Shown one piece after another: positions 9,361 to 19,272 of a DNA stretch of 59,485 nucleotides. Source of the stretch: Streptococcus oralis (GTDB taxonomy: Bacteria > Bacillota > Bacilli > Lactobacillales > Streptococcaceae); the NCBI RefSeq assembly GCF_003943415.1, contig NZ_RJPK01000006.1, positions 251 to 59,735 of the forward strand. Reading direction: 5' to 3'. The notes beneath the pieces were generated by a model, which saw only the letters and a list, made by a program, of their open reading frames with translations, had not been told where the DNA came from and searched no databases. Position numbers and translations under genes: made by a program. Within the stretch, counting starts at the first letter, position 1; the number at the start of each line of letters is the position of its first letter.

Positions 9361-10269
9361 ATGAAACAAAAAGTCAGAAAAGCAGTCATCCCTGCAGCTG
9401 GATTGGGAACTCGTTTCCTCCCAGCAACTAAGGCCTTGGCCAAGGAAATGTTGCCAATCGTAGATAAACCAACCATCCAATTTATCGTTGAAGAAGCCCT
9501 CAAATCTGGAATCGAAGATATCTTGGTTGTTACTGGTAAGTCAAAACGTTCCATTGAGGACCATTTTGATTCAAACTTCGAATTGGAATACAACCTCAAA
9601 GAAAAAGGGAAAACAGATCTTTTGAAGCTAGTTGATGAAACAACTGGCATGCGCCTGCATTTTATCCGCCAAACTCATCCACGCGGTCTCGGAGATGCTG
9701 TTTTGCAAGCCAAGGCTTTCGTCGGAAATGAACCTTTTGTCGTGATGCTTGGGGATGACTTGATGGATATCACTAATGAAAAGGCCGTTCCGCTCACCAA
9801 ACAACTCATGGATGACTATGAACGTACTCACGCATCTACTATCGCTGTCATGCCAGTCCCTCACGATGAAGTATCTGCCTATGGGGTTATTGCTCCGCAA
9901 GGCGAAGGGAAAAACGGCCTTTACAGCGTTGAAACCTTTGTTGAAAAACCTGCGCCAGAGGACGCTCCTAGCGACCTTGCTATTATTGGACGCTACCTCC
10001 TCACACCTGAAATTTTCCAAATCCTCGAGAACCAAGCTCCAGGTGCAGGAAATGAAATTCAATTGACAGATGCGATCGATACCCTCAATAAAACACAACG
10101 TGTATTTGCTCGTGAGTTCAAGGGTTCCCGCTACGATGTCGGAGATAAGTTTGGCTTTATGAAAACATCCATCGACTACGCTCTGAGACACCCACAAGTC
10201 AAAGACGACTTGAAAGACTACCTCATCCAACTCGGAAAAGAGTTAGCTGGAGAGAAATTAAAAAAATAA
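9361..10269 (+). CDS. galU: UTP-glucose-1-phosphate uridylyltransferase
   Basis: A 302-residue nucleotidyltransferase making UDP-glucose for capsule, glycolipid and teichoic acid synthesis. The N-terminal [19 protein letters not shown] signature with catalytic Arg and Lys, VEKP near residue 200 and the final [10 protein letters not shown] are seen. It follows gpsA after an AAAGGAA site and ends at a strong terminator. In this genome the CRISPR locus begins directly downstream. Confidence 0.96.
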   Translation: MKQKVRKAVIPAAGLGTRFLPATKALAKEMLPIVDKPTIQFIVEEALKSGIEDILVVTGKSKRSIEDHFDSNFELEYNLKEKGKTDLLKLVDETTGMRLHFIRQTHPRGLGDAVLQAKAFVGNEPFVVMLGDDLMDITNEKAVPLTKQLMDDYERTHASTIAVMPVPHDEVSAYGVIAPQGEGKNGLYSVETFVEKPAPEDAPSDLAIIGRYLLTPEIFQILENQAPGAGNEIQLTDAIDTLNKTQRVFAREFKGSRYDVGDKFGFMKTSIDYALRHPQVKDDLKDYLIQLGKELAGEKLKK

Positions 10270-10282
10270 TCTATAACAAAAG

Positions 10283-10319
10283 AAGAACTAGGGTGGTTGA
10301 CTATCCTAGTTCTTTTTTT
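10283..10319 (+). terminator. Terminator of gpsA-galU
   Basis: A 10-bp perfect stem AAGAACTAGG / CCTAGTTCTT with a 12-nt loop is followed by TTTTT, 14 nt after the galU stop codon. Confidence 0.85.
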
Positions 10320-10476
10320 ATTTACACTCATCTCATCCCTGTACTTTGCCTATCATCGAAGAAAAGAATCGATAGGTCGAGCAGTTCCCACACTTGTCTC
10401 TAATTATTTGCCAAATTTTGTGAAAGCACTATACTTCTGTTTGTTTTTTATAAAAATAGGAGTATACTAAGTTAGT
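10297..10476 (+). other. Possible small ORF or coding relic after galU
   Basis: From a TTG codon, 59 codons run open and would give a hydrophobic stretch (LTILVLFLFTLISSLYFAY) followed by basic residues, as in a one-span membrane protein. The frame is open back to the galU stop codon. It overlaps the galU terminator, has no convincing ribosome binding site and ends beside the tracrRNA terminator. It may be the remnant of a gene that lay downstream of galU before the CRISPR locus arrived. Confidence 0.2.
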
Positions 10477-10487
10477 ATAATAAAATA

Positions 10488-10575
10488 AAAAACACCGAAT
10501 CGGTGCTCACTTTTTCAAGTTGTGTACGGACAAAGCCTTATTTTAACTCGCTGTGTTGTTTCGAATGGTTCCAAC
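10488..10575 (-). ncRNA. tracrRNA (short form)
   Basis: On the minus strand the RNA begins with an anti-repeat (GTTGGAACCATTCGAAAC... CACAGC) that pairs with the array repeat, then has AGTTAAAATAAGGC, a nexus, an AACTTGAAAAAGTG hairpin and a terminator hairpin CACCGATTCGGTG followed by six T. The length of about 88 nt and the order of parts match the 89-nt tracrRNA of S. pyogenes. It guides RNase III processing of crRNA and activates Cas9. Its own promoter lies just upstream, and it is divergent from cas9. Confidence 0.93.
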
Positions 10576-10581
10576 AGCTAT

Positions 10582-10610
10582 ATTATATACCATTCTTTTA
10601 AAAATAGCAA
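10582..10610 (-). promoter_or_regulatory. Promoter of the short tracrRNA
   Basis: Minus strand: TTGCTA (complement of 10605-10610), 17-bp spacer, TATAAT (complement of 10582-10587). The predicted start near 10575 coincides with the first bases of the anti-repeat. Confidence 0.8.
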
Positions 10611-10688
10611 GAAAAAATCTATATAAAATAGAATAACATTTTATTTTACAAATATAAAAAAACTATATTGAAAGCGTTTTATAATTTG

Positions 10689-10717
10689 TTGCTTTTAATA
10701 GCAAAAAGATATATAAT
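10689..10717 (+). promoter_or_regulatory. Promoter of the cas operon
   Basis: TTGCTT (10689-10694), 17-bp spacer and TATAAT (10712-10717) place a start near 10724, about 60 nt before the cas9 start codon. No other good promoter is seen between here and the cas9 ribosome binding site GGAGAG. Confidence 0.75.
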
Positions 10718-10786
10718 TTAGTTAAAGTTAATATATTAGCACTTGCTGATACGACTCTAAAATTACAATAAAATGGAGAGCAATAG

Positions 10787-13700
10787 ATGACTAAAAAATC
10801 TTACTCTATCGGACTAGATGTCGGAACAAACAGCGTCGGATGGGCCGTCATTACAGATGACTATAAGGTTCCATCGAAAAAGATGAAAGTTCGGGGCAAT
10901 ACTGATAAACACTTTATCAAGAAAAATCTCATCGGGGCTTTGTTATTTGATGAAGGGACTACCGCTGAGGATAGACGTCTCAAACGAACAGCACGTCGTC
11001 GCTATACTCGTCGGAAAAATCGTCTTCGCTATCTTCAAGAAATCTTTGCTGAGGAAATGAACAAGGTAGATAGTAGTTTCTTTCATCGATTAGATGACTC
11101 CTTTTTAGTTCCTGACGATAAAAGAGGAAGTAAGTACCCTATTTTTGCTACCTTGGCAGAAGAAAAAGAATATCATAAGAAATTTCCGACTATCTATCAT
11201 TTGAGAAAGCAACTGGCAGAGTCAAATGAAAAAGCAGATTTACGTTTGATCTATCTAGCTCTTGCTCACATGATTAAATACCGCGGGCATTTTTTGATTG
11301 ACGATCCCAAGTTTAAAGTTCAAAATAATGACATCCAAGGACTGTTTGAAAAATTTGTTGAAGAATATGATAATGTTCAAGAAACCTCCCTTTCCAAAAT
11401 CAAACTGAATGTCACAGAAATTCTAACTGCTAAAATCCCTAAGTCTGAAAAACAGGAACAACTTCTTAAGAACTACCCAAGTGAAAAGAAGAATACCTTA
11501 TTCGGTAATTTAATCGGACTAGCTCTAGGATTGACACCTAATTTTAAAACAAACTTTAGTTTAGAAAACGATGCTAAATTACAAATATCATCGGAGAGCT
11601 ATGAAGAAGATCTTGGAAATCTCCTCGCACTAATCGGAGAAAATTTCATCGAACTCTTTTCTGCGGTGAAAAATCTAAGTGATGGTATCTTATTAGCAGG
11701 TATCGTTTCAGACGAATCCCCACATGCGCCTTTATCAGCAAAAATGGTCATTCGATTCAAAGAACATGAAGAAGACTTAGTTGCCTTAAAACAATTCATC
11801 AAAAACAATCTTCCAGCAGAAAAATGTGTTGAAGTTTTTTCTGACCAATCTAAAGATGGGTATGCTGGATATATCGATGGCAAGACCACACAAGAATCAT
11901 TTTACAAATATATCAAAAATCTTCTCTCTAAATTCGAAGGAGCAGATTATTTCCTTGAGAAAATCGAACGTGAAGATTTTTTGAGAAAACAACGTACTTT
12001 TGATAACGGTTCTATTCCTCATCAAATTCATCTTCAAGAAATGAATGCCATTCTCCGTCGGCAAGGAGAACATTATCCATTCCTGAAGGAAAATAAAGAA
12101 AAGATAGAGAAAATCTTGACTTTCCGTATTCCTTACTACGTTGGCCCATTGGCTCGTGGCAATCGTGATTTTGCGTGGCTTACTCGAAATTCTGACCAAG
12201 CAATCCGACCTTGGAATTTCGAAGAAATTGTTGATAAAGCAAGCTCTGCGGAAGACTTCATCAATAAGATGACTAACTATGACTTGTATCTCCCAGAGGA
12301 AAAAGTTTTGCCTAAGCACAGTCTGTTGTATGAAACATTTGCTGTCTATAATGAATTAACAAAAGTAAAATTTATTGCAGAAGGATTGAGAGACTATCAA
12401 TTCCTTGATAGTGGGCAGAAGAAGCAAATTGTTGATAGATGTTTCAAAGAAAAAAGAAAAGTAACCGAAAAAGATCTCATTCATTATCTACACAATGTTG
12501 ATGGCTACGATGGAATCGAACTAAAAGGAATTGAAAAACAATTTAACGCTAGTCTTTCTACTTATCATGATTTACTCAAAATTATCAAGGATAAGGAGTT
12601 TATGGATGATGCTAAAAATGAAGCAATTCTTGAAAATATCGTCCACACGCTAACTATCTTTGAAGATCGTGAGATGATTAAGCAACGCCTTGCTCAATAT
12701 AATTCTCTCTTTGATGAAAAAGTGATCAAGGCACTGACTCGTCGACAGTATACTGGATGGGGGAAACTTTCTGCTAAGCTAATTAACGGTATCTGCGATA
12801 AACAAACTGGCAAAACGATTCTTGATTATCTGATCGATGACGATTACAACAATCGTAACTTTATGCAGTTAATCAATGATGACAGACTTTCTTTCAAAGA
12901 AATTATCCAAAAAGCACAAGTCGTTGGCAAAACAGATGATTTGAAGCAAGTTGTTCAAGAACTTCCAGGAAGCCCTGCCATTAAAAAGGGAATTTTACAA
13001 AGTATCAAGATCGTTGATGAACTTGTCAAGGTTATGGGGCATGCTCCTGAGTCCATTGTAATTGAAATGGCTCGAGAAAATCAGACAACTGTCAGAGGGA
13101 AAAAGAATTCCCAACAGAGATATAAACGCATTGAAGATTCACTGAAAATATTAGCATCTGGGCTTGATTCAAATATATTAAAAGAAAATCCAACAGATAA
13201 TAATCAACTTCAAAACGACCGCCTCTTCCTTTACTATCTCCAAAATGGAAAAGATATGTACACAGGGGAAGCTCTTGACATCAATCAATTAAGTAGCTAT
13301 GACATTGACCACATCATCCCACAGGCCTTTATAAAAGATGATTCGCTTGATAACCGTGTCTTGACGAGTTCAAAGGATAATCGTGGGAAATCCGATAATG
13401 TTCCAAGTTTAGAAGTTGTTCAAAAAAGAAAAGCTTTTTGGCAACAACTGTTGGATTCTAAGTTAATTTCAGAACGTAAATTTAAGAATTTAACCAAAGC
13501 AGAGCGAGAGCGAGGCGGGCTAAATGAGCTTGATAAAGTTGGTTTCATCAAACGCCAACTAGTTGAAACACGGCAAATCACAAAACACGTTGCACAGATT
13601 TTGGATGCTCGCTATAATACAGAAGTGAATGAGAAGGATAAGAAGAACCGTACCGTCAAAATCATCACTTTGAAATCCAATCTGGTTTCCAACTTCCGTA

Positions 13701-14968
13701 AAGAATTTAGGTTATACAAGGTACGGGAAATCAATGACTACCACCATGCACATGATGCCTACTTAAATGCAGTGGTTGCTAAGGCTATCCTTAAGAAATA
13801 TCCTAAACTAGAGCCTGAATTCGTCTATGGTGACTATCAAAAGTATGACCTTAAGCGATACATCTCAAAATCCAAAGACCCTAAAGAAGTCGAAAAAGCA
13901 ACTGAAAAGTATTTCTTCTACTCAAACTTGTTGAACTTCTTTAAAGAAGAGGTACATTACGCAGACGGAACTATCGTAAAAAGAGAGAATATCGAATACT
14001 CCAAGGATACTGGAGAAATCGCTTGGAATAAGGAAAAAGATTTCGCTACAATCAAAAAAGTTCTTTCACTTCCGCAGGTGAATATTGTGAAGAAAACAGA
14101 AATTCAGACACATGGTCTAGATAGAGGTAAGCCTAAAGGATTGTTCAATTCTAATCCATCTCCTAAACCATCAGAAGGTAGTAAAGAAAATCTTGTTCCA
14201 ATTAAACAAGGACTTGATCCACGAAAATACGGTGGTTACGCTGGTATTTCTAACTCATACGCGATCTTAGTTAAAGCTATTATCGAAAAAGGAGCAAAAA
14301 AACAACAAAAGACAATTCTTGAGTTTCAAGGTATCTCTATTTTAGATAAAATAAATTTTGAAAATAACAAGGAAAACTACCTTCTTGAAAAAGGATATAT
14401 AAAAATTCTTTCAACTATTACATTGCCTAAGTATAGTTTGTTTGAGTTTCCTGATGGTACAAGAAGAAGACTTGCAAGTATTCTATCAACAAACAATAAA
14501 CGAGGAGAAATTCATAAAGGTAATGAATTGGTCATCTCCGAAAAATATACGACTCTTTTGTATCATGCTAAGAATATTAATAAGGCACTCGAACCAGAAC
14601 ACTTAGAGTATGTTGAGAAACATAGGGATGAGTTTGCAAAACTTTTAGATTATGTACTTGATTTTAACGAAAAGTATGTTGGGGCGTTAAAAAATGGAGA
14701 GAGAATCCGGCAAGCATTTACAGATTGGGAAACAGTAGATATCAAAGAATTGTGTTTCAGCTTCATTGGTCCAGAAAATAGTAAAAATGCTGGTTTATTC
14801 GAATTGACATCACAAGGAAGCGCCTCTGATTTCGAATTTTTAGGAGTAAAAATTCCACGATACAGGGACTATACACCTTCATCACTCCTCAACGCCACCC
14901 TCATCCACCAGTCCATCACTGGTCTCTACGAGACTCGGATTGATTTAAGCAAACTAGGAGAAGACTAA
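10787..14968 (+). CDS. cas9: CRISPR-associated endonuclease Cas9 (type II-A)
   Basis: This 1393-residue RNA-guided nuclease cuts DNA matching crRNA spacers. RuvC residues are seen at D11 ([12 protein letters not shown]), E760 ([10 protein letters not shown]), H987 and D990 (HHAHDAY); HNH at D841-H842 ([11 protein letters not shown]) and the Asn in DNRGKSDN. An Arg-rich bridge helix begins near residue 60. The C-terminal PAM-reading pair is R1358-x-R1360 in IPRYRDY, which by recall matches S. thermophilus CRISPR3 Cas9 better than S. pyogenes Cas9; PAM NGG or NGGNG is inferred. All catalytic residues are intact and the frame is open. It overlaps cas1 by 1 nt. Confidence 0.98.
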   Translation: MTKKSYSIGLDVGTNSVGWAVITDDYKVPSKKMKVRGNTDKHFIKKNLIGALLFDEGTTAEDRRLKRTARRRYTRRKNRLRYLQEIFAEEMNKVDSSFFHRLDDSFLVPDDKRGSKYPIFATLAEEKEYHKKFPTIYHLRKQLAESNEKADLRLIYLALAHMIKYRGHFLIDDPKFKVQNNDIQGLFEKFVEEYDNVQETSLSKIKLNVTEILTAKIPKSEKQEQLLKNYPSEKKNTLFGNLIGLALGLTPNFKTNFSLENDAKLQISSESYEEDLGNLLALIGENFIELFSAVKNLSDGILLAGIVSDESPHAPLSAKMVIRFKEHEEDLVALKQFIKNNLPAEKCVEVFSDQSKDGYAGYIDGKTTQESFYKYIKNLLSKFEGADYFLEKIEREDFLRKQRTFDNGSIPHQIHLQEMNAILRRQGEHYPFLKENKEKIEKILTFRIPYYVGPLARGNRDFAWLTRNSDQAIRPWNFEEIVDKASSAEDFINKMTNYDLYLPEEKVLPKHSLLYETFAVYNELTKVKFIAEGLRDYQFLDSGQKKQIVDRCFKEKRKVTEKDLIHYLHNVDGYDGIELKGIEKQFNASLSTYHDLLKIIKDKEFMDDAKNEAILENIVHTLTIFEDREMIKQRLAQYNSLFDEKVIKALTRRQYTGWGKLSAKLINGICDKQTGKTILDYLIDDDYNNRNFMQLINDDRLSFKEIIQKAQVVGKTDDLKQVVQELPGSPAIKKGILQSIKIVDELVKVMGHAPESIVIEMARENQTTVRGKKNSQQRYKRIEDSLKILASGLDSNILKENPTDNNQLQNDRLFLYYLQNGKDMYTGEALDINQLSSYDIDHIIPQAFIKDDSLDNRVLTSSKDNRGKSDNVPSLEVVQKRKAFWQQLLDSKLISERKFKNLTKAERERGGLNELDKVGFIKRQLVETRQITKHVAQILDARYNTEVNEKDKKNRTVKIITLKSNLVSNFRKEFRLYKVREINDYHHAHDAYLNAVVAKAILKKYPKLEPEFVYGDYQKYDLKRYISKSKDPKEVEKATEKYFFYSNLLNFFKEEVHYADGTIVKRENIEYSKDTGEIAWNKEKDFATIKKVLSLPQVNIVKKTEIQTHGLDRGKPKGLFNSNPSPKPSEGSKENLVPIKQGLDPRKYGGYAGISNSYAILVKAIIEKGAKKQQKTILEFQGISILDKINFENNKENYLLEKGYIKILSTITLPKYSLFEFPDGTRRRLASILSTNNKRGEIHKGNELVISEKYTTLLYHAKNINKALEPEHLEYVEKHRDEFAKLLDYVLDFNEKYVGALKNGERIRQAFTDWETVDIKELCFSFIGPENSKNAGLFELTSQGSASDFEFLGVKIPRYRDYTPSSLLNATLIHQSITGLYETRIDLSKLGED

Positions 14969-15834
14969 TGGGATGGAGAACCGTTGTTGTCAATACGCAC
15001 TCTAAGCTTTCCTACAAGAACAACCACTTGATTTTTAAAGATGCCTCTCGGACAGAGTTGATTCACCTGTCCGAGGTGGACATCCTGCTTTTGGAGACGA
15101 CGGACATCGTTCTCTCCACTATGCTGATAAAGCGCCTGGTGGATGAAAATATTCTGGTCATCTTTTGTGATGATAAACGCTTGCCAACGGCATACTTAAT
15201 GCCTTACTATGGTCGACACGATTCCAGTTTACAACTTTCTCGGCAAATTGCTTGGAATGAAGATGTAAAGGCGGAAATTTGGACAACCATTATTGCACAA
15301 AAGATTCTCAATCAGGCTTTTTATCTAGGGAGTTGTGGTTTTCTAGAAAAATCTCAATCCGTCATCGATCTCTATCATGGGTTGGATTTATTTGATCCTA
15401 GTAACCGTGAGGGACACGCAGCTCGTATTTATTTTAATACCTTGTTTGGGAATGATTTTAGTCGTGAGCAAGATAGTGATATCAATGCTGCCTTGGACTA
15501 CGGCTACACCTTGATTTTGAGTATGTTTGCGCGTGAGATTGTGTTGTCTGGCTGTATGACCCAGTTTGGATTGAAACATGCTAATCAGTTTAATCAATTC
15601 AACCTAGCCAGCGATATTATGGAGCCTTTTCGTCCGATTATTGACAGAATTGTCTATGAAAATCGAAACAGTTCTTTTATCAAAATCAAGCGAGAACTTT
15701 TTACCATTTTCTCAGATACCTTTCACTACAATGGAAAGGATATGTATCTGACCAATATCGTCAGCGACTATACTAAGAAAGTCATCCAAGCTCTCAATCA
15801 ACCCGAGAAAGGAGTTCCTGAGTTTAGGATATGA
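14968..15834 (+). CDS. cas1: CRISPR integrase Cas1
   Basis: The 288-residue catalytic subunit of the Cas1-Cas2 spacer integrase. Metal ligands expected for Cas1 are seen at E148 ([11 protein letters not shown]), H204 (GLKHANQF) and E219 (SDIMEPFRP). Its start overlaps the cas9 stop codon (TAATG), so translation is probably coupled. Length is normal for type II-A. Confidence 0.97.
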   Translation: MGWRTVVVNTHSKLSYKNNHLIFKDASRTELIHLSEVDILLLETTDIVLSTMLIKRLVDENILVIFCDDKRLPTAYLMPYYGRHDSSLQLSRQIAWNEDVKAEIWTTIIAQKILNQAFYLGSCGFLEKSQSVIDLYHGLDLFDPSNREGHAARIYFNTLFGNDFSREQDSDINAALDYGYTLILSMFAREIVLSGCMTQFGLKHANQFNQFNLASDIMEPFRPIIDRIVYENRNSSFIKIKRELFTIFSDTFHYNGKDMYLTNIVSDYTKKVIQALNQPEKGVPEFRI

Positions 15835-16175
15835 GTTATCGATATATGCGTATGATTTTAATGTTTGATATGCCAGTTGATACCGCAGAGGAACGCAAGT
15901 CCTATCGGAAATTTCGGAAGTTCCTCATAGATGAGGGATTTATCATGCACCAATTCTCCATCTATAGCAAGCTCTTGCTCAATAACTCTGCTAATAATGC
16001 CATGATTGAACGCCTTAAGACGCACAATCCTAAAAAAGGAAATATTACCCTCTTAACCGTTACAGAAAAGCAGTTTTCTCGTATGATTTACTTGAATGGC
16101 GAGCGAAATACCAGCGTAGCAAACTCCGACGCACGTTTGGTTTTTCTAGGAGAGGAGCCTAGAGATGAAGATTAA
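15831..16175 (+). CDS. cas2: CRISPR adaptation protein Cas2
   Basis: The 114-residue structural dimer that bridges two Cas1 dimers during spacer integration. The ferredoxin-like start [11 protein letters not shown] carries the conserved D13. It overlaps cas1 by 4 nt (ATGA) and csn2 by 11 nt, giving a tightly coupled adaptation cassette. Confidence 0.96.
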   Translation: MSYRYMRMILMFDMPVDTAEERKSYRKFRKFLIDEGFIMHQFSIYSKLLLNNSANNAMIERLKTHNPKKGNITLLTVTEKQFSRMIYLNGERNTSVANSDARLVFLGEEPRDED

Positions 16176-16827
16176 TTTTCCGCTATTAGACGAACCATTA
16201 GCTATTGAAAATGCAACTTTTTTGGTGTTGGAAGACCAGTTTACCTTTTCAACTATCGTCAAGCAGTTCTACCAATATACTGATGATGGGGAGTTGAAGT
16301 TGTTTGATAGAAATCTAAAAGCACTGAAAGAGTCCGAGTTACTAGTGATAACGGATATCTTGGGCTATAATCTCAACTCGCCTGCCATGCTCAAGTTGAT
16401 ACATGCTGATTTAGAAAATCAACTCAATGACAAGCCCGAAGTCAAGTCCATGATTGAAAAGTTGGTTGCTACGATTACAGAATTACTGGCATTTGAATGT
16501 TTGGAAAACGAGTTAGACCTAGAGTATGATGAAATTACCATTCTAGAGTTAATCGATGCACTTGGTGTCAAAGTCGAAACCCTGAGTGATACACCTTTTG
16601 AAAAGATGCTAGAAATTGTCCAGGTTTTTAAATATCTCTCTAAAAAGAAACTTCTTGTTTTCATCAATGCATCCGCCTATCTATCAAAGGATGAGTTAGT
16701 AAATTTGATAGAGTATGTCCAACTCAATCAACTGTCCGTCTTGTTTGTTGAGCCTCGGAAAATCTATGATTTTCCGCAGTATGTATTGGATCAAGACTAT
16801 TTCTTGAACCCTGAAAATATGGTATAA
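16165..16827 (+). CDS. csn2: CRISPR adaptation protein Csn2
   Basis: The 220-residue protein has the short Csn2 form found in streptococcal type II-A systems, which forms a tetrameric ring around DNA ends and is needed for acquiring new spacers. The start [11 protein letters not shown] and acidic centre ([12 protein letters not shown]) agree with the family. The last codons overlap the leader promoter: the stop codon lies within the TATAAT box. Its presence marks the locus as subtype II-A. Confidence 0.95.
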   Translation: MKINFPLLDEPLAIENATFLVLEDQFTFSTIVKQFYQYTDDGELKLFDRNLKALKESELLVITDILGYNLNSPAMLKLIHADLENQLNDKPEVKSMIEKLVATITELLAFECLENELDLEYDEITILELIDALGVKVETLSDTPFEKMLEIVQVFKYLSKKKLLVFINASAYLSKDELVNLIEYVQLNQLSVLFVEPRKIYDFPQYVLDQDYFLNPENMV

Positions 16828-16917
16828 TAAGAGTAACAATTGGATCCTGACGAGCTGAAGTCTGGCTGAGACGAATGGCGCGATTACGAAATTTCGTGAG
16901 AAAAATTTTTCTACGAG
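16820..16917 (+). promoter_or_regulatory. CRISPR leader with extended -10 promoter and anchoring end
   Basis: TGGTATAAT (16820-16828) is an extended -10 element inside the end of csn2; no good -35 is seen. About 80 nt later the leader ends in CTACGAG directly against the first repeat, which is one of the known leader-anchoring endings of type II-A arrays. Transcription therefore starts near 16835 and reads into the array. Confidence 0.75.
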
Positions 16918-18009
16918 GTTTTAGAGCTGTGTTGTTTCGAATGGTTCCAAAACAATGACACAAACACACCTTGCTCGTGCTTGGTTTTAGAGCTGTGTTG
17001 TTTCGAATGGTTCCAAAACGCAGATGGTCGAGACCAGATCGCAGACAGAGTTTTAGAGCTGTGTTGTTTCGAATGGTTCCAAAACAATCCTATTGCAAGT
17101 TGGTTTGTAGGGAAGGTTTTAGAGCTGTGTTGTTTCGAATGGTTCCAAAACAATGACACAAACACACCTTGCTCGTGCTTGGTTTTAGAGCTGTGTTGTT
17201 TCGAATGGTTCCAAAACAATAAAAAATTGCAATTATCAATAAAAAGGGTTTTAGAGCTGTGTTGTTTCGAATGGTTCCAAAACTAGAGTTAAGATTTCAC
17301 CTATTACAATTGAGTTTTAGAGCTGTGTTGTTTCGAATGGTTCCAAAACAGCTGAGTTAATATCTTTGTTGTTCATGCCGTTTTAGAGCTGTGTTGTTTC
17401 GAATGGTTCCAAAACTCTATGTTTCCCCAGTAAACTTTAAAGCTAGTTTTAGAGCTGTGTTGTTTCGAATGGTTCCAAAACGCCTTTGCTGATTTAGGTT
17501 ACGGAGTCGATGTTTTAGAGCTGTGTTGTTTCGAATGGTTCCAAAACTGCCCATTCAATATTACCTAGAGCTAACATGTTTTAGAGCTGTGTTGTTTCGA
17601 ATGGTTCCAAAACTCCTTGCTCTCCATGTATCGGCGAATAAGGGTTTTAGAGCTGTGTTGTTTCGAATGGTTCCAAAACGCAAGTAACAGACAGCTGGAC
17701 AGGTTTAAAGTTTTAGAGCTGTGTTGTTTCGAATGGTTCCAAAACAAATATGGTGCATGGAAAAAGGATTCCAAAGTTTTAGAGCTGTGTTGTTTCGAAT
17801 GGTTCCAAAACCTGTCCATTGGTTGATATTGGCGCTATCTAGTTTTAGAGCTGTGTTGTTTCGAATGGTTCCAAAACAAAATGCTAGGCCCCTTTAATAA
17901 TTTAAGAGTTTTAGAGCTGTGTTGTTTCGAATGGTTCCAAAACCCGAACCTATCGACCTTCAGGCGGACAAGGGTTTTAGAGCTGTGTTGTTTCGAATGG
18001 TTCAAATTC
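16918..18009 (+). CRISPR. Type II-A CRISPR array: 17 repeats, 16 spacers
   Basis: Repeats are 36 nt, starting GTTTTAGAGCTGTGTTG and ending GGTTCCAAAAC, with a strict 66-nt period. The first sixteen look identical; the last (17974-18009) has a changed 3' end (GGTTCAAATTC), normal for the leader-distal end. All spacers are 30 nt. Spacer 1 (16954-16983) and spacer 4 (17152-17181) are identical, leaving 15 unique. The repeat matches, as I recall, the CRISPR3 repeat of S. thermophilus, in line with the Cas9 C-terminus. Several open frames on both strands here are only translated repeats. I saw no spacer match elsewhere in the window but made no exhaustive search. Confidence 0.99.
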
Positions 18010-18013
18010 ACAT

Positions 18014-18044
18014 AAAAAGCTACTCATTTTTTGAGTAGCTTTTT
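18014..18044. terminator. Bidirectional terminator between array and rhomboid gene
   Basis: A 13-bp perfect stem AAAAAGCTACTCA / TGAGTAGCTTTTT with a 5-T loop lies 5 nt after the last repeat and 14 nt before the end of the convergent rhomboid gene, so it can stop both transcripts. Confidence 0.9.
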
Positions 18045-18057
18045 AACTATTCCATCC

Positions 18058-18738
18058 CTACACATAACTCATCCCTTTGTAGAAAAGGAAAATGGCAAGT
18101 GCGACAAAAAGTACGGTTGCTCCGATTCGCTGGCTGGTACTATACATCTTTCTCTCCCATTTAACTGGAAAGATGACTGCTAGAAAGGCACCACCTACTG
18201 CGCCACCAATATGCCCTGCTAGGCTGATTCCTGGAATCAGAATACTTCCAATGATATTTATCACGAAAAGCGTCAAGTAGGATTGCCCTAACTGCTGGAT
18301 ATAGGGGCTGCGAGTCGCATAGCGCAAAACGATAATCGCAGCAAATAATCCATAGAGAGAGGTGGATGCTCCTGCTGCTAGGACTTTCGGTGTGAAAGCA
18401 AACACAAAGAGATTGCCCATCATTCCTGATAAGAGATAAAGAAGGAAAAATTGCTTAGAGCCGAAAATCTCCTCCACCTGTCGCCCAAGAAAGTAGAGTG
18501 AAATCATATTGACAATGAAATGTTCCCAACCAATATGCACAAATATAGCCGAAAAAAGGCGCCATATCTGCTCTGGGAACAGGCGAATGATCGGTCCATA
18601 CATAGCTCCAAACTGAAACAGAGTTTTTGTCTGATCAAAGTTGATACCCGTAGTAATCAACATCAAGAGAAATACCAAAGCTGTCATTAGGAGAAAAAGA
18701 CTAGTAACAGGGTAACGTTTATCAAAGATTTCCTTCAT
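18058..18738 (-). CDS. Rhomboid-family intramembrane serine protease
   Basis: The 226-residue, roughly six-helix protein carries rhomboid landmarks: H68, H73 and N77 in FVHIGWEHFIVN, nucleophile S125 in GASTSLYG, and H176 in LAGHIGG. In most members the residue after the nucleophile is Gly; here it is Thr, which is unusual but does not remove the dyad. It probably cleaves single-pass membrane proteins. It overlaps the cyclo-ligase gene by 17 nt and is the last gene of that operon. Confidence 0.92.
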   Translation of the reverse strand: MKEIFDKRYPVTSLFLLMTALVFLLMLITTGINFDQTKTLFQFGAMYGPIIRLFPEQIWRLFSAIFVHIGWEHFIVNMISLYFLGRQVEEIFGSKQFFLLYLLSGMMGNLFVFAFTPKVLAAGASTSLYGLFAAIIVLRYATRSPYIQQLGQSYLTLFVINIIGSILIPGISLAGHIGGAVGGAFLAVIFPVKWERKMYSTSQRIGATVLFVALAIFLFYKGMSYV

Positions 18739-19261
18739 AGATTAGCACCTCCTGGACGGGAATATCGTGGTCTTCCGAGTTAAATTCTTGAACTTGACAA
18801 GGATAGATTGTGCTCATGGTCTGACCAGCAAAATTCTCCAAATAGCGGTCGTAGTAGCCTCCGCCATATCCGATCCGATAGCCCTCTTTCGTAAAAGCCA
18901 ACCCTGGAACATGAATTAAATCAATCTGAGAGGCATCCACCACTTCCAAGTCCCCTTGGGGCTCCAGTAAACCAAAGGAAGTTTTTTTCAACTGCTGCGG
19001 ATCGTAGACCACAAACTCCATGCGCCCCTTGGAATAGGTTTTGGGTATCAAAACCTTTTTGCCGTCCTTCAGCGCCTGGTCAATCAGTCCCTGCGTTTGA
19101 AATTCATGAGGGAAGGAGAGATAGGTTGCGATGGCTTTGGCATCTTGGTAAAAAGGATGATTCAAAAATCGTTCTGTTAAAACTCGATCCATAGCCTGTT
19201 TTTTCTCCTGAGATAAAGCCTTCATTTCGTGTAAGACTTGCTTTCGTAGTTCTGCTTTCAT
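18722..19261 (-). CDS. 5-formyltetrahydrofolate cyclo-ligase
   Basis: The 179-residue enzyme converts 5-formyl-THF to 5,10-methenyl-THF with ATP. GYGGGYYDRYL near residue 130 is the family's C-terminal nucleotide/folate motif, and the N-terminal Lys-Arg-rich helix fits. I choose ATG (MKAELRKQ) rather than the GTG three codons upstream, because AGAGG lies 8 nt before the ATG and would overlap the GTG. It sits 11 nt after the M20 deacetylase gene and overlaps the rhomboid gene. Confidence 0.93.
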   Translation of the reverse strand: MKAELRKQVLHEMKALSQEKKQAMDRVLTERFLNHPFYQDAKAIATYLSFPHEFQTQGLIDQALKDGKKVLIPKTYSKGRMEFVVYDPQQLKKTSFGLLEPQGDLEVVDASQIDLIHVPGLAFTKEGYRIGYGGGYYDRYLENFAGQTMSTIYPCQVQEFNSEDHDIPVQEVLIYEGNL

Positions 19262-19272
19262 AGCTAGCACCT

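Noticed and set aside
9628..10230. 200-codon minus-strand frame opposite galU
   Set aside because: Antisense shadow of a strongly conserved enzyme; no ribosome binding site or recognisable product.
10740..10786. TTTTAGAG, shared with the array repeat, antisense in the cas9 leader as a possible guide scaffold
   Set aside because: The match to the repeat fades after eight bases, and the bases before it do not match a PAM-flanked site in the cas promoter.
16911..17826. Several open frames on both strands across the CRISPR array giving repeated FWNHSKQHSSKT-like or LELCCFEWFQN-like proteins
   Set aside because: They are translations of the 36-nt repeat, kept open because the 66-nt period is a multiple of three; no start signals or protein-like variation.
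17974..18009. Altered last repeat as sign of a second array or insertion
   Set aside because: Degeneration of the leader-distal repeat is normal and only the last bases differ.
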